From assembly GCA_964626495.1 (NCBI GenBank), contig CAZVFT010000009.1, forward strand, positions 1 through 36,487: DNA of 36,487 bases, read 5' to 3'. Numbering within the stretch: the stretch's first letter is position 1; every line of letters begins with the position of its first letter. Below, piece after piece: positions 1 to 9,116 of the stretch. Origin of the DNA: JACNLN01 sp964626495 (GTDB lineage Bacteria; Fidelibacterota; Marinisomatia; Marinisomatales; CAZVFT01). A program made the position numbers and the translations under genes. The notes beneath the pieces are model-generated. The model did no database searches and was not told where the DNA came from. It saw only the letters and a list, made by a program, of their open reading frames with translations.

Positions 1-1
1 T

Positions 2-215
2 GGTCAAATAGATGTACTTAGACAAAACCTGGAGGGAAAGATTAGAAACTTCAGTCTTTTATGGTGCTTGACTAACTAATGTTTTTTTTATACTTTTAAC
101 TACTTGCTCAATAGGTCTGTTAGAATTAATTTTAGCAACAGTACTGGGTCATAGATTCAAAAAATTAATCCCAAAAAATACAGGTAAAATACTTCGTCAA
201 ATTCATGATATTTAA
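2..215 (+). pseudogene. Possible 3' remnant of a membrane-protein gene, frameshifted
   Basis: Two overlapping open frames suggest the end of a gene entering from the left. The frame from base 2 reads ...NFSLLWCLTN and stops with TAA at 77-79. The frame open from base 72 reads LTNVFFILLTTCSIGLLELI..., then a basic tail ending HDI, and stops with TAA at 213-215. Both frames spell Leu-Thr-Asn across the micro-repeat ACTAACTAA, so a one-base slip there would join them. The result would be a hydrophobic segment of about 20 residues followed by a Lys/Arg-rich cytoplasmic tail. The stop lies 17 bases before the next start, as expected for an upstream operon gene. I do not recognise the family, and in A+T-rich DNA frames this short can be open by chance. 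Upstream of the receptor I see only a poor promoter candidate (TTGACT 68-73, TATACT 89-94, 15-base spacer). Confidence 0.25.
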
Positions 216-232
216 ATATAGTAGGGAAAAAC

Positions 233-3200
233 ATGACTAGGAAAAATATTATTATTATTCTATTGTTATTATTTTTTAGTAAAGTGGTGTTTGCCGGTGT
301 CACTGGAAAAATTTCAGGAAGAGTAACGGATGCTGAAACAGACGAACCTCTCATAGGTGTAAATGTTCTCGTAGAGGGTACGTATATGGGTGCCGCAACG
401 GACACTAAGGGAAACTACGTTATCCTCAACATCGCTCCCGGAACATACAATTTGCAGGCGACAATGATTGGATACTCCACCTTTATCGTTCAAAACATTC
501 GGGTGGAGATCGATTTGACCACAACGGTGGATATCCAGATGAATGCGACTGTGATACGAGGTGAAACCGTCGTTGTTCAGGCGGAGAAAAAATTGGTAAG
601 AGTGGACGTGGCAGCAAGCCAGAGAAGTGTTTCATCTGAACAGATAGATGAACTACCGGTCAGCAGTGTTTCAGAGGTTATTGGACTTCAAGCCGGTATT
701 TCTGGATTCTCCATTCGGGGTGGTGGTATTGATGAAACTATGTACTTGGTAGATGGTGCGATTATGAATGACGAACGCAGCAGTCAACCAACTACCGGTA
801 TCCCACTAAGCGCTATAAAGGATATTTCCATTCAAACAGGTGGATTTAACGCTGAGTATCACAACGTCAGGTCTGGTATCGTGAATGTGGTTACAAAAGA
901 GGGAGATCCGCAACGATACAGCGGTACCATTTCAATCCGCCATAGTCCCTCTGCACAAAAGCATTTTGGTATTTCTCCCTATGACAAGAATTCATATTGG
1001 TTTAGACCCTATTTCGATGATGAAGTAGCTTGGACAGGAACCGGTAGTGGTGTATGGGATGAATATACCCAAAGACAATATCCGACCTTCGAGGGTTGGA
1101 ATAGGATATCAGAGACCACCCTTGCGGATGATGATCCGACTAATGACCTAACTCCTGCTGGTGCTCAAAAGCTGTTCACATGGGAACACCGAAAGAAAGG
1201 AGCCATCAACGAACCTGATCTCGATATCGATGCCGGTTTCGGCGGTCCAGTGCCTTTTCTTTCTAGGCGCCTTGGCAACTTGAGATTCTATGTATCCTAT
1301 CGGCAAGAGCAGGATATGTATCTATATGCAGTATCCCGGAAGGGTGTCTCAAATAAATCTTTTTTGTTGAAACTTACCTCTGACATAAGTGAAAGCAAGA
1401 AACTCACTTTTTCCCATTTGCGTGGTGAGGTAAAGGCCACAACACTATCCCGGGGTGGCGGTACATCAATTATGAACGACGTTTGGGATCTTGCATCACA
1501 AGTAAACAATAGGGGATTTACAATGCCCTGGCGGTTGTATACAAATGAATACTGGAGTCCGGTTAGTGTGAATAACACAATGACATCAGCCCAATTTACT
1601 CACCAAATAAGTCAGACTACCTTTTATGAAATATTGGTTAAACACAATTCCAAGGAATATTATACTTGGCATGGGGCCAGGCGGGATACAGCGAAAGCGT
1701 ATGAGGTTTTCGACGGTTGGTTCGAGGATGAAGCACCGGACGGTTTCAAAGGCACACCCGAGTTTAGTATTGAAGGTAGATTAGCGTTTGGCGGAGCAGT
1801 GAGTACGTCACGTGATACTAGCGAAATAAATACGCTTACAGTTAGAGCTGATCTTACCAGCCAAGTAAATACCAATAATCAAGTTAAAACCGGTTTTGAA
1901 TTCATATATAATGATCTAAGGCTTGAATTCGGATCCAGAAATGAATTTTTACCTGAAGGAAATTACTGGACATCCTTGAAACAGTATCCTTTTAGGATGT
2001 CTATATATGCTCAGGATAAGTTGGAATACAAAGGATTTGTATCGACTGTCGGACTGAATTTAGATTACGTTGATCCAAACGGTGACTGGTATACACTGGA
2101 TGTTTATGATGAAGACTTTTTTTCAAGTTCATATTCACCGGAAGAGGAAGGCGAGTTTTCCAAAGAAAAGATTAAACCCAGTGTTACAGTGAGTCCCCGA
2201 GTAGGCATTTCTCATCCAATAACAGATGTCTCCAAACTATATTTTAATTACGGTCATTATCGTCAAATGCCCATTGCACAGGATCTCTATCGTATCCGCA
2301 GAGGTAATGCCAATGAAGTTATCAATATGGGCGATCCAACCTTGCCGTTAGCTAAAACCGTTTCTTACGAATTAGGGTACGATCATGCTTTGGCTGATAT
2401 GTATCGACTACATCTTTCCGCATACTACAAGGATATATCTGATCAACAGGACTATACTGACTACATCAGTGCAAACAGTCAAGTGATCTACAGTCAGTTG
2501 ACGGCCAATAGTTATGAGGACATAAGAGGATTTGAAGCGGAGTTGGCAAAGGTGAGGGGCACCTGGGTTACTGGGTTTGTTAATTTTGAATATCGTGTCA
2601 ATACATCTGGTTATTTTGACATTGATATTTATTACGAAAACCCCTCAGAACAGCGTAATTATCTTCTCAAGAACCAACCTCAGTCAAAACCCCGCCCTGT
2701 ACCGAGGGTCAAGTCAGTAATTGATTTTCACACTCCCTACAAATTTGGGCCGAGAATTATTGGGCAGAACTTCCTCGCGGACTGGCACTTGAATCTTGTC
2801 TCTACCTGGAGAGGGGGGTATTGGTTTACATACAATCCCCAAAAAGTTCCCCGTATCGAATACAATGTTCGATGGAAAGATTACTACTCAGTCGATATGA
2901 AAGCATCCAAGACATTCAGTTTTGGAAGAATGAACATCAAATTGTTTCTCGATGTTTATAATCTGTTCAACCTGAAATATTTTTCTAGTTATGGATTCAG
3001 AGACGGGTATGATTGGAATTACTATATGCAATCTCTCCATCTGCCGGAAAAAACTGGCGATAAGTTAGGATACCACAACTTCCCAGGAGATGATCAGCCG
3101 GGCGACTATAGAGAGGACGGTGTGGAATTTGTCCCCATGGAATGGATATCAAATATTGAAAATATTTCGAATCCCAGTGAGAGACCCATATATTATGATG

Positions 3201-3379
3201 ATGCGACAGAAACATTTATGCAATGGACAGAAGAAGGTGGATGGGCAGAGGTTGATAAAAGTTATTATGATAAAGTCATTGAAAATAAAGCATACATTGA
3301 TATGCCAAATCAAACGTACTACGTTTTCCTGTTACCGCGTGATATTTTCTTTGGCTTAAGCCTGTCTTACAAATTCTAA
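233..3379 (+). CDS. TonB-dependent outer-membrane receptor A
   Basis: This 1048-residue protein is a ligand-gated outer-membrane barrel powered by TonB. It begins with a signal peptide (MTRKN, a run of Ile/Leu, then VVFAG). Residues about 24-115 form a carboxypeptidase-regulatory-like beta sandwich (KISGRVTDAETDEPLIGVNV, GTYNLQATMIGY). The plug domain spans about 120-225 (IDELPVSSVSEVIGLQAG, FSIRGGG, YLVDGA, GGFNAEY, GIVNVVTKEG). The rest is long alternating beta strands ending in Leu-Ser-Tyr-Lys-Phe, a usual barrel terminus. GTAGGG at 221-226 can serve as the ribosome site. The protein is clearly homologous along its length to the receptor at 9117-12233, with shared SHPITxxSKLYFNYGH and YEDIRG(F/L)E motifs, and each receptor is followed by the same type of secreted Fn3 protein. 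The substrate is unknown. SusC-like import is inferred from layout; no SusD homologue is visible. Confidence 0.92.
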   Translation: MTRKNIIIILLLLFFSKVVFAGVTGKISGRVTDAETDEPLIGVNVLVEGTYMGAATDTKGNYVILNIAPGTYNLQATMIGYSTFIVQNIRVEIDLTTTVDIQMNATVIRGETVVVQAEKKLVRVDVAASQRSVSSEQIDELPVSSVSEVIGLQAGISGFSIRGGGIDETMYLVDGAIMNDERSSQPTTGIPLSAIKDISIQTGGFNAEYHNVRSGIVNVVTKEGDPQRYSGTISIRHSPSAQKHFGISPYDKNSYWFRPYFDDEVAWTGTGSGVWDEYTQRQYPTFEGWNRISETTLADDDPTNDLTPAGAQKLFTWEHRKKGAINEPDLDIDAGFGGPVPFLSRRLGNLRFYVSYRQEQDMYLYAVSRKGVSNKSFLLKLTSDISESKKLTFSHLRGEVKATTLSRGGGTSIMNDVWDLASQVNNRGFTMPWRLYTNEYWSPVSVNNTMTSAQFTHQISQTTFYEILVKHNSKEYYTWHGARRDTAKAYEVFDGWFEDEAPDGFKGTPEFSIEGRLAFGGAVSTSRDTSEINTLTVRADLTSQVNTNNQVKTGFEFIYNDLRLEFGSRNEFLPEGNYWTSLKQYPFRMSIYAQDKLEYKGFVSTVGLNLDYVDPNGDWYTLDVYDEDFFSSSYSPEEEGEFSKEKIKPSVTVSPRVGISHPITDVSKLYFNYGHYRQMPIAQDLYRIRRGNANEVINMGDPTLPLAKTVSYELGYDHALADMYRLHLSAYYKDISDQQDYTDYISANSQVIYSQLTANSYEDIRGFEAELAKVRGTWVTGFVNFEYRVNTSGYFDIDIYYENPSEQRNYLLKNQPQSKPRPVPRVKSVIDFHTPYKFGPRIIGQNFLADWHLNLVSTWRGGYWFTYNPQKVPRIEYNVRWKDYYSVDMKASKTFSFGRMNIKLFLDVYNLFNLKYFSSYGFRDGYDWNYYMQSLHLPEKTGDKLGYHNFPGDDQPGDYREDGVEFVPMEWISNIENISNPSERPIYYDDATETFMQWTEEGGWAEVDKSYYDKVIENKAYIDMPNQTYYVFLLPRDIFFGLSLSYKF

Positions 3380-3385
3380 GGAGGT
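3378..3385 (+). promoter_or_regulatory. Strong Shine-Dalgarno overlapping the receptor A stop codon
   Basis: AAGGAGGT starts inside the TAA stop of receptor A and lies eight bases before the ATG at 3394. It fixes the start of the Fn3 protein and suggests translational coupling of the pair. Most other starts in this array have weak ribosome sites, so the strong one here may mean that the Fn3 protein is made in excess over the receptor. Confidence 0.8.
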
Positions 3386-3393
3386 AAGTTGGA

Positions 3394-5544
3394 ATGGTAT
3401 CAAACAAGAGGAATGTAAACGGGATAATCAGAATCTTGTGTAGATCCCTAAAAAATTATTTTGCCTCAACAGTTATTGTTTTGTCTTGCCTTGGGTTGGG
3501 GAGCAAAGTCAACGCTAAGGAAACAAAGTGGATCGCTGTCGGTGATCTACACAATTGGTTCTCCGATGCAGGATGTGAAATCGAAGTTGGACGTACCCAT
3601 CAGATCGAAGACCAGCAGGATGGTTTACGTTGGCCAGCTCAATATCCAGTTCAAGACAACCAGGCGGCCAAAGCAATGTGGATTGGAGCTAATAATTTCC
3701 AAGATCCAATTGTCAATAAGACTTTCGATTACAAAGTGGTTCATATTGGACCCCGCTTCATCGATGATAAAAATGAAACCATACCGAAGAAGTTCGATAT
3801 GTATGGACGCTTTGATCACCCAGCTGTACTTGTTGACGGTGAACCTGCCACTAACTTAAAGTATATGGATAAAGTAGATGTTGTCGATGAGTTTCTTTCT
3901 GCTGATAGAATGCTGGTAAGCGTGATGCAAACGTCAATGGGCATTGAAGTAACTAGAAAGATTTATGCTTTCACCAACCAGTACCATCAGAATTATCATA
4001 TTTTTGATTATGTATTTAAGAATAATGGTATTTACAATGAAGATGGCGACAAGTTTGATCAGACTCTGGAAGACGTCCAGATTTTCTTTCAATATCGTTA
4101 TTCTGTTTCTCGGGAAGGGTGCGTTTATGATGGCAACTGGTTACCACAGAGCGCTGCCTGGGGACACAATACGATGAATGATGTTTTAGGAGAAAATCCC
4201 GACAGTCCAGCTGAAAATGATCAGTTTTATGGTGATGGAGAAATCATGCGATGTCTATATTCATGGCACGGACTTCATTCAAAAGCAGGTTTCAACAATA
4301 TCGGGGGGCCAAACGTAAATGGAGATGGACATCTTGGTGCATCTCAATTCGTTGGCGTAGTGACTCTTCATGCAGATCAGTCAGCTTCTGATAATTCTGA
4401 TGATATCTATCAACCTACGACAACATGGTTTGTCGGTTCTGATTATCCAATTACCGATGCAGGGAGCGACCAATTTAACTCCTCCAGAATGGCTACCGAA
4501 TACGCTGCAATGACGGCAGGTCACCCACCCAATTCACACGCAGAAGAAGTCTGTGATGGTGATCCTGGTCCTATGTGTCAAAACTATCCAGATCAATGGG
4601 CAGAGCCAGGTATGCAGAACCCGGGTGGGTATTCCCAGGGGCAGGGGTTTGGTCCCTATACTTTAGCTCCAGGGGATAGTATCCATATTGTCATGGCTGA
4701 GGCTGCAGCCGGAATCAGTCGTGAATTGTGTTATACAATTGGTGAGAATTGGATAAACGATACACCAGATCTATTACCAGACGGTTCAGAAACTACTGAT
4801 GCAGATGAGTATAAAAATTATTGGGTGTATACCGGTATAGACTCAATAGTTCAGAACTTTAAAAGAGCTAGGAATACTGTCAGTTCCAATTTTGATATTC
4901 CTCAACCACCTCCACCACCAAGCATATTTGAGGTTACCTCAGGAGGCGATCGAATTATACTATCATGGGAGAGTAATGCTGAATTTTGGCCAGGATTTAA
5001 GGGATATAAGATCTTCAGAGCCATCCACAAACCTGATACGAGTTACGAAGAAATATACGATGGTTCTGGAGGAGTTAACTCATTCGATGATGTCACGGCT
5101 ATTCGTGGTTTTGACTACTACTATTATATTGTGAGTTATGATGATGGAACTACCAACGATATTCAACCTGGTGTGTCTCTAGTCAGTAGCAAATTCTATA
5201 CAATGACAAATAGACCTGCATCTTTGAAACGTCCCCCCGGCACAAGTTTGGATCAAATCCGCATTGTACCAAATCCATACAACATTAGAGCACAGGAAAT
5301 GCAATATGGAAGTGGAGCACCGGATAGAATTATGTTCCTCAATATTCCGCCCGAATGTACCATTAAAATATTTACTGAACGTGGAGACCTTGTGAATACA
5401 ATAGAACACACCGACGCAAGTGGTGACGAGGCTTGGAATTGTAACACATCTTATCGGCAGGTTGTTGTGAGTGGACTCTATATAGCCCATTTTGAAACAC
5501 CCTCGGGAGAAAGTGCAATCAGAAAATTTGTTATCATTAGATAA
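3394..5544 (+). CDS. Secreted fibronectin type III protein A, receptor partner
   Basis: This is a 716-residue exported protein. A signal peptide with a long basic n-region (MVSNKRNVNG...) has its hydrophobic core around residues 27-40 and probably cleaves after VNA. A large unassigned domain follows (about 45-485), with motifs shared with the 12256-14412 protein: GL(R/I)WPAxYPxQDN, QTSMGIEVTRK/NTSMGLTMTRK, FNNIGGP. Next come a proline linker (PQPPPPPS), one Fn3-like domain (about 510-610; GGDRIILSWE, GYKIFRA, FDYYYYIVSYDDG), and a C-terminal beta domain beginning IVPNPY and ending RKFVIIR. That last domain resembles the T9SS/FlgD-like sorting domain but ends differently from the LLK type elsewhere in the window. 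It lies 14 bases after receptor A, so the two are probably co-expressed and interact. The N-domain function is unknown; substrate capture is inferred. Confidence 0.8.
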   Translation: MVSNKRNVNGIIRILCRSLKNYFASTVIVLSCLGLGSKVNAKETKWIAVGDLHNWFSDAGCEIEVGRTHQIEDQQDGLRWPAQYPVQDNQAAKAMWIGANNFQDPIVNKTFDYKVVHIGPRFIDDKNETIPKKFDMYGRFDHPAVLVDGEPATNLKYMDKVDVVDEFLSADRMLVSVMQTSMGIEVTRKIYAFTNQYHQNYHIFDYVFKNNGIYNEDGDKFDQTLEDVQIFFQYRYSVSREGCVYDGNWLPQSAAWGHNTMNDVLGENPDSPAENDQFYGDGEIMRCLYSWHGLHSKAGFNNIGGPNVNGDGHLGASQFVGVVTLHADQSASDNSDDIYQPTTTWFVGSDYPITDAGSDQFNSSRMATEYAAMTAGHPPNSHAEEVCDGDPGPMCQNYPDQWAEPGMQNPGGYSQGQGFGPYTLAPGDSIHIVMAEAAAGISRELCYTIGENWINDTPDLLPDGSETTDADEYKNYWVYTGIDSIVQNFKRARNTVSSNFDIPQPPPPPSIFEVTSGGDRIILSWESNAEFWPGFKGYKIFRAIHKPDTSYEEIYDGSGGVNSFDDVTAIRGFDYYYYIVSYDDGTTNDIQPGVSLVSSKFYTMTNRPASLKRPPGTSLDQIRIVPNPYNIRAQEMQYGSGAPDRIMFLNIPPECTIKIFTERGDLVNTIEHTDASGDEAWNCNTSYRQVVVSGLYIAHFETPSGESAIRKFVIIR

Positions 5545-5597
5545 ATGAATTGATATAGTAAATAATGTTGTCAATTAAAAATATTAAGGAAATAGAA

Positions 5598-6578
5598 ATG
5601 ATATCTAATAAAAAAAGAATAGGCTTAACCTCCCTTATAATTATTATAATTATCCTGTTTTTTGGATGCAATGAATATCTTCCAGAAAAATACAAAGATG
5701 AAGATTATAGTATGTCCAACCTTGATAATATTGCTTGTGATATGATGAGTGATACGTTGGTAAATAATGTTTATCCATCTAGTTTAAGCAGATGGGTAAT
5801 GGTTTATGACAGCGTTCTTACAATCATTGATACAGTAACCAATGTTCTTAATTTGTCCATAAATTATGATACAACTTATATACCCCCAGATTCATTTGTG
5901 GTTACGATTGATACAACATATTACTTTCAAATTGACACTAATATTGTATTTTCTGATACCATATTATTTAGTATCCCCACTGGAGTTGATACAACTATTT
6001 ACAAAGATACTACTATTTATTACGATACAACCTTAGTTTTACTAGATACTGTTAGTTCTCAAACAAATATAGGAGTCTTTAATCTAGATTGTCTCCTATA
6101 TAGAGAATATGCTTTGAAGTATATCATTTTGAATAATGCTAAAGGTGAAAAAGATACTGTTTGCTCAAAGGATAATAGCTATGACTTTGATTTTTTAGAT
6201 ATTTACAATTCCCTATATTCGGAAACAGTATATATTTTTTCCAGTGACACTTGTTATCAAATGCATACGGTTTTGGATGACGAAAATACATATATGTTAT
6301 TAGATAATGATGTTAATACTGAAACCATTTTTTATTTTACAGATTTTGTTAATATGAAGTTAATTAGCAGCAATGGAACTGTAGTAGATACTCTTGAATT
6401 CGACGACTCTATACCGTTAGAAATAATTGCCGACTGTACAGATGAAAATTTAGAACCTGTCGTAAAGTCTCGCTTTAGATATAATCTTAAGAGTGAAGAA
6501 CACATTTTTCAGATAACTTTAACTGAACAGACGTTAGAAAATACTTTCCGTGCAGTGATATTAAATGTACCTGAATAA
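5598..6578 (+). CDS. Lipoprotein with Asp-Thr repeat tract
   Basis: From the chosen ATG this is a 326-residue lipoprotein: MISNKKRIG, a run of Ile, then the lipobox LFFGC with acylated Cys24. I prefer this start over the in-frame ATG at 5565 because AAGGA at 5586-5590 lies seven bases before it and because the signal peptide then has normal length. Residues about 70-155 are a low-complexity stretch in which Asp-Thr-(Thr/Ile/Val) recurs roughly every 8-12 residues (IDTV, YDTTYI, IDTTYYF, SDTILF, VDTTIYKDTTIYYDTT), suggesting a repetitive beta structure. The C-terminal half is not recognisable. It sits between Fn3 protein A and the PorV-like barrel, and a similar Asp-Thr tract occurs in the other lipoprotein of the array. 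An outer-membrane-anchored accessory subunit is an inference; no family was recognised. Confidence 0.7.
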   Translation: MISNKKRIGLTSLIIIIIILFFGCNEYLPEKYKDEDYSMSNLDNIACDMMSDTLVNNVYPSSLSRWVMVYDSVLTIIDTVTNVLNLSINYDTTYIPPDSFVVTIDTTYYFQIDTNIVFSDTILFSIPTGVDTTIYKDTTIYYDTTLVLLDTVSSQTNIGVFNLDCLLYREYALKYIILNNAKGEKDTVCSKDNSYDFDFLDIYNSLYSETVYIFSSDTCYQMHTVLDDENTYMLLDNDVNTETIFYFTDFVNMKLISSNGTVVDTLEFDDSIPLEIIADCTDENLEPVVKSRFRYNLKSEEHIFQITLTEQTLENTFRAVILNVPE

Positions 6579-6673
6579 TTTGTTGTAATATGAAAAATAT
6601 TCACAAAGCTTGTTGGTTACATCAGTGACACATGTCAAAGTTTAAGAAGTTAGAATAATTGAGGATAAACTAA

Positions 6674-7687
6674 ATGAGAAAAAAATACAAATCTATAATT
6701 ATTATTTTGACTTTAATCCTTCTAAACGGGATAATTTATGGTAATGGCAAGAAGAAATTAGCTCAAACGGGGTTTCAGTTTTTGAGTGTTGTTTCGGATG
6801 CTCGTGCTGCTGCTATGGCGGAAGCAATGACTACTGTAGAGGGATACTCAAATTCACTGTTTTTTAATCCAGCTGCTATGGCTCGTGTGAGCAGTACTTT
6901 TGATGTAAATCTCAGTCAAAATAGCTGGATTGCGGGTATCAAACATAACGCTTTTAGTTTATCCATAAATCCCTTTAATGGGAAATATGGTGTATTTGGA
7001 TTTAGTTTGCTTTCAGTTGATTACGGTGAACTGCAGGGTACTATGGTTTACCCGAATGATCAGGGGTTTATTGATACTGAAATTTTCCAACCGTCTGCAT
7101 TAGCCTGTGGAGTTGGATACGCCAAAGCATTGTCTGACAAATTCTCTGTTGGTGGACATATAAAATCAACTTATCAATATCTTGGAAAAAGTGTCATTCC
7201 AGAGACTGACACAACCAATAGAGTTGATAAAAATATAGCCGGTGCAGTTGCCTTCGACTTTGGAACAATTTATTTAACAGGCTGGAAAAGTTTAGCCTTT
7301 GGAATGTCCGTTCGCAATTTTTCCGAGGAGATAAAATATCAAAAGGAAGGCTTCCAACTTCCCCTGACCTTTAGAATTGGAATCTCCATGGATATGATGG
7401 ATTTGCTTCCGGGTTTACTTCCTATTCGGCAAAACTTATTGGTTTCAATAGATGCTATACACCCCCGTTCTTATCCAGAACGATTAAATGTTGGAATGGA
7501 ATACAGATTATTTGATATGCTAGCTCTAAGAGGAGGTTATTTATATAACTATGATGAACGAAATCTCACCGCAGGTTTTGGTCTTCAGAAAAAAATTGGA
7601 AATAAGTTCCTTGGAATAAATTACGCATACACACCCTTCGGAGTCTTTGATAATGTTCAAAGGATATCAATTCAATTAACTTTTTAA
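6674..7687 (+). CDS. PorV/PorQ-family outer-membrane barrel
   Basis: This 337-residue outer-membrane beta-barrel has a signal peptide (MRKKYKSIIIILTLILLNG...). The family hallmark follows at about 40-70: a SVVSDARAAAMAEA segment and then SLFFNPAAMARV (compare DARAAAMGGA...NPAG in PorV/PorQ and the UPF0164 group, FadL-like fold). The remainder is amphipathic strands and the protein ends in Gln-Leu-Thr-Phe. In Bacteroidota, PorV is the T9SS shuttle protein that hands C-terminally sorted cargo to the surface. The family also contains barrels without a proven secretion role. A ribosome site (TTGAGGA, 6659-6665) precedes the ATG. Its place between two receptor/Fn3 cassettes, whose Fn3 proteins end in sorting-like domains, supports a role in their surface delivery or in a joint complex. 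That role is inferred. Confidence 0.8.
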   Translation: MRKKYKSIIIILTLILLNGIIYGNGKKKLAQTGFQFLSVVSDARAAAMAEAMTTVEGYSNSLFFNPAAMARVSSTFDVNLSQNSWIAGIKHNAFSLSINPFNGKYGVFGFSLLSVDYGELQGTMVYPNDQGFIDTEIFQPSALACGVGYAKALSDKFSVGGHIKSTYQYLGKSVIPETDTTNRVDKNIAGAVAFDFGTIYLTGWKSLAFGMSVRNFSEEIKYQKEGFQLPLTFRIGISMDMMDLLPGLLPIRQNLLVSIDAIHPRSYPERLNVGMEYRLFDMLALRGGYLYNYDERNLTAGFGLQKKIGNKFLGINYAYTPFGVFDNVQRISIQLTF

Positions 7688-7732
7688 AATGTTAATCCAT
7701 AACTACTAATTTGGGATTTGGAGATAAAACAA

Positions 7733-9058
7733 ATGACAAAAATAATTGTAAGACTTTTATTAGGATTATTCACTATTTTTTTAATGTTAGGTTGTGAGGA
7801 TACCAAGTATCCTGAAGACATCTGGAATTCTGATGAGGAACCATTACCCAATCCAGAGGTGGCTTTTGTCGTACCGTCGGACAGTGCATATGCTGGTGTG
7901 GGAGAAATCAAAATATATGGTAAAAATTTCAATCCTGATCCGGTAAGAAATTATGTCCATTTTGGTAGTGAATCAGCGGATGTATTAAACGTATCCGACA
8001 CACTCATTTATTATTCAGATACAGTTTCTATTAGCTATGATACTGTATCTACCGAACCACTTGAAATAGATACAATCTATACTACCGAAATTGATACAAT
8101 CAATACCGTGTTGACGGTCAGTCCCCCCAATGTGGTGGAAGACAGTCTTACCATAAAGATAGCCGTGTATGGCGCATACTTATTTGCTGAATACCATCCG
8201 TACAAGCTTTATCCAGCCATCATTGAATATGGAGGATTTGACCCACTTGAAGAAAGTTTCTGGGGTCTTACGATGGATAGTGATGAAAACCTGTTTGTTG
8301 GTCTGGAAAAGTCCCCTTACGGTAGTATAGAAAAGCTTCTACCACCAAATGGTGAAAGGATTAGTAACTTTATTACGACTCAACTTCCAAAACCATACAA
8401 TATCAGAAAAGGTCAGGACAATTGTATCTATTATTTAGATGGTATCACTCCCTATATCATAAAGAATCATATAGATACAGGAGATTTGGGTTACGCGGGT
8501 TTGCCCGATCCTGCGATTACTTTGGATTTTGATGAGAACGGGAATTTATATTGCGGTGGTGGTGGCCAAGCAATTTACTGTGTTAAATCAGATCTAACGG
8601 TCACAACAGTTGCAAGCTATACGGATATAAATATCAAAGCCTTAAGGGTGTTTCAGGGTTATGTCTATATTGCTGGAAATTATACCGGTTCTGATACGAC
8701 TATGCCACAAGTCGGGATTTGGAAAAACGAGATTCTATCCCCCAATGGTGATCTGGGTGAGAAAGATTTAGTCCTGGATTGGTCTTCATCCGTTGGAGAC
8801 GACTCAAATATTCTAGCGATTACATTTGATGAAGATGGCATTTTATACATTGCACCTGATGCCGGTTATGCTATCAACGTGTTAACATCAGAAGATACTT
8901 TGGAACCCTTCTATGAAAAAATTCTCTCTGCACCCATATACAAGTTATGCTGGGGCAATGAGGAATATTTATACATAAATTGCCAAGGTGAGGAAAAGGG
9001 AATTTTTCGTGTGGCGATGGGGAAAAAAGGAGCACCCCGATATGGTCGTTCCCAGTAA
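7733..9058 (+). CDS. Beta-propeller lipoprotein with IPT/TIG-like domain
   Basis: This 441-residue lipoprotein starts MTKIIVRLLLG and has the lipobox LMLGC (Cys22). The ATG at 7733 is preferred over the upstream TTG (7718) because GGAG at 7720-7723 then stands nine bases upstream. Residues about 40-150 look like an IPT/TIG immunoglobulin-like domain (VAFVVPSDSAYAGVGEIKIY, then GKNFNPDPVRNYVHFG), interrupted by an Asp-Thr-rich insert (SDTLIYYSDTVSISYDT, EIDTIYTTEIDTIN). Residues about 170-440 are repeated propeller-like blades (WGLTMDSDENLFVG, ITLDFDENGNLYCGG, LAITFDEDGILYIA), as in NHL/SMP-30-like proteins. It is linked to the PorV-like gene (45-base gap) and precedes receptor B. The chemistry is unknown; a surface ligand-binding or scaffold role in the receptor complex is plausible. 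Confidence 0.75.
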   Translation: MTKIIVRLLLGLFTIFLMLGCEDTKYPEDIWNSDEEPLPNPEVAFVVPSDSAYAGVGEIKIYGKNFNPDPVRNYVHFGSESADVLNVSDTLIYYSDTVSISYDTVSTEPLEIDTIYTTEIDTINTVLTVSPPNVVEDSLTIKIAVYGAYLFAEYHPYKLYPAIIEYGGFDPLEESFWGLTMDSDENLFVGLEKSPYGSIEKLLPPNGERISNFITTQLPKPYNIRKGQDNCIYYLDGITPYIIKNHIDTGDLGYAGLPDPAITLDFDENGNLYCGGGGQAIYCVKSDLTVTTVASYTDINIKALRVFQGYVYIAGNYTGSDTTMPQVGIWKNEILSPNGDLGEKDLVLDWSSSVGDDSNILAITFDEDGILYIAPDAGYAINVLTSEDTLEPFYEKILSAPIYKLCWGNEEYLYINCQGEEKGIFRVAMGKKGAPRYGRSQ

Positions 9059-9116
9059 CTACGCTATAGGATATGTCTACTATCTCTGATAGATCTTATA
9101 AATAGTATCTAAAGCA

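Noticed and set aside
68..94. Sigma70 promoter TTGACT / TATACT before receptor A
   Set aside because: The spacer is only 15 bases and the sequence is A+T-rich; too weak to call.
5565..5597. Upstream ATG (5565) as the start of the first lipoprotein
   Set aside because: It would put 11 extra residues before the signal peptide and has no ribosome site, whereas AAGGA stands at the right distance from 5598.
5805..6060. DNA-level tandem repeat
   Set aside because: The GATACAACT-like similarity comes from repeated Asp-Thr codons in a coding frame; spacing and flanking bases vary, so it is a protein-level pattern.
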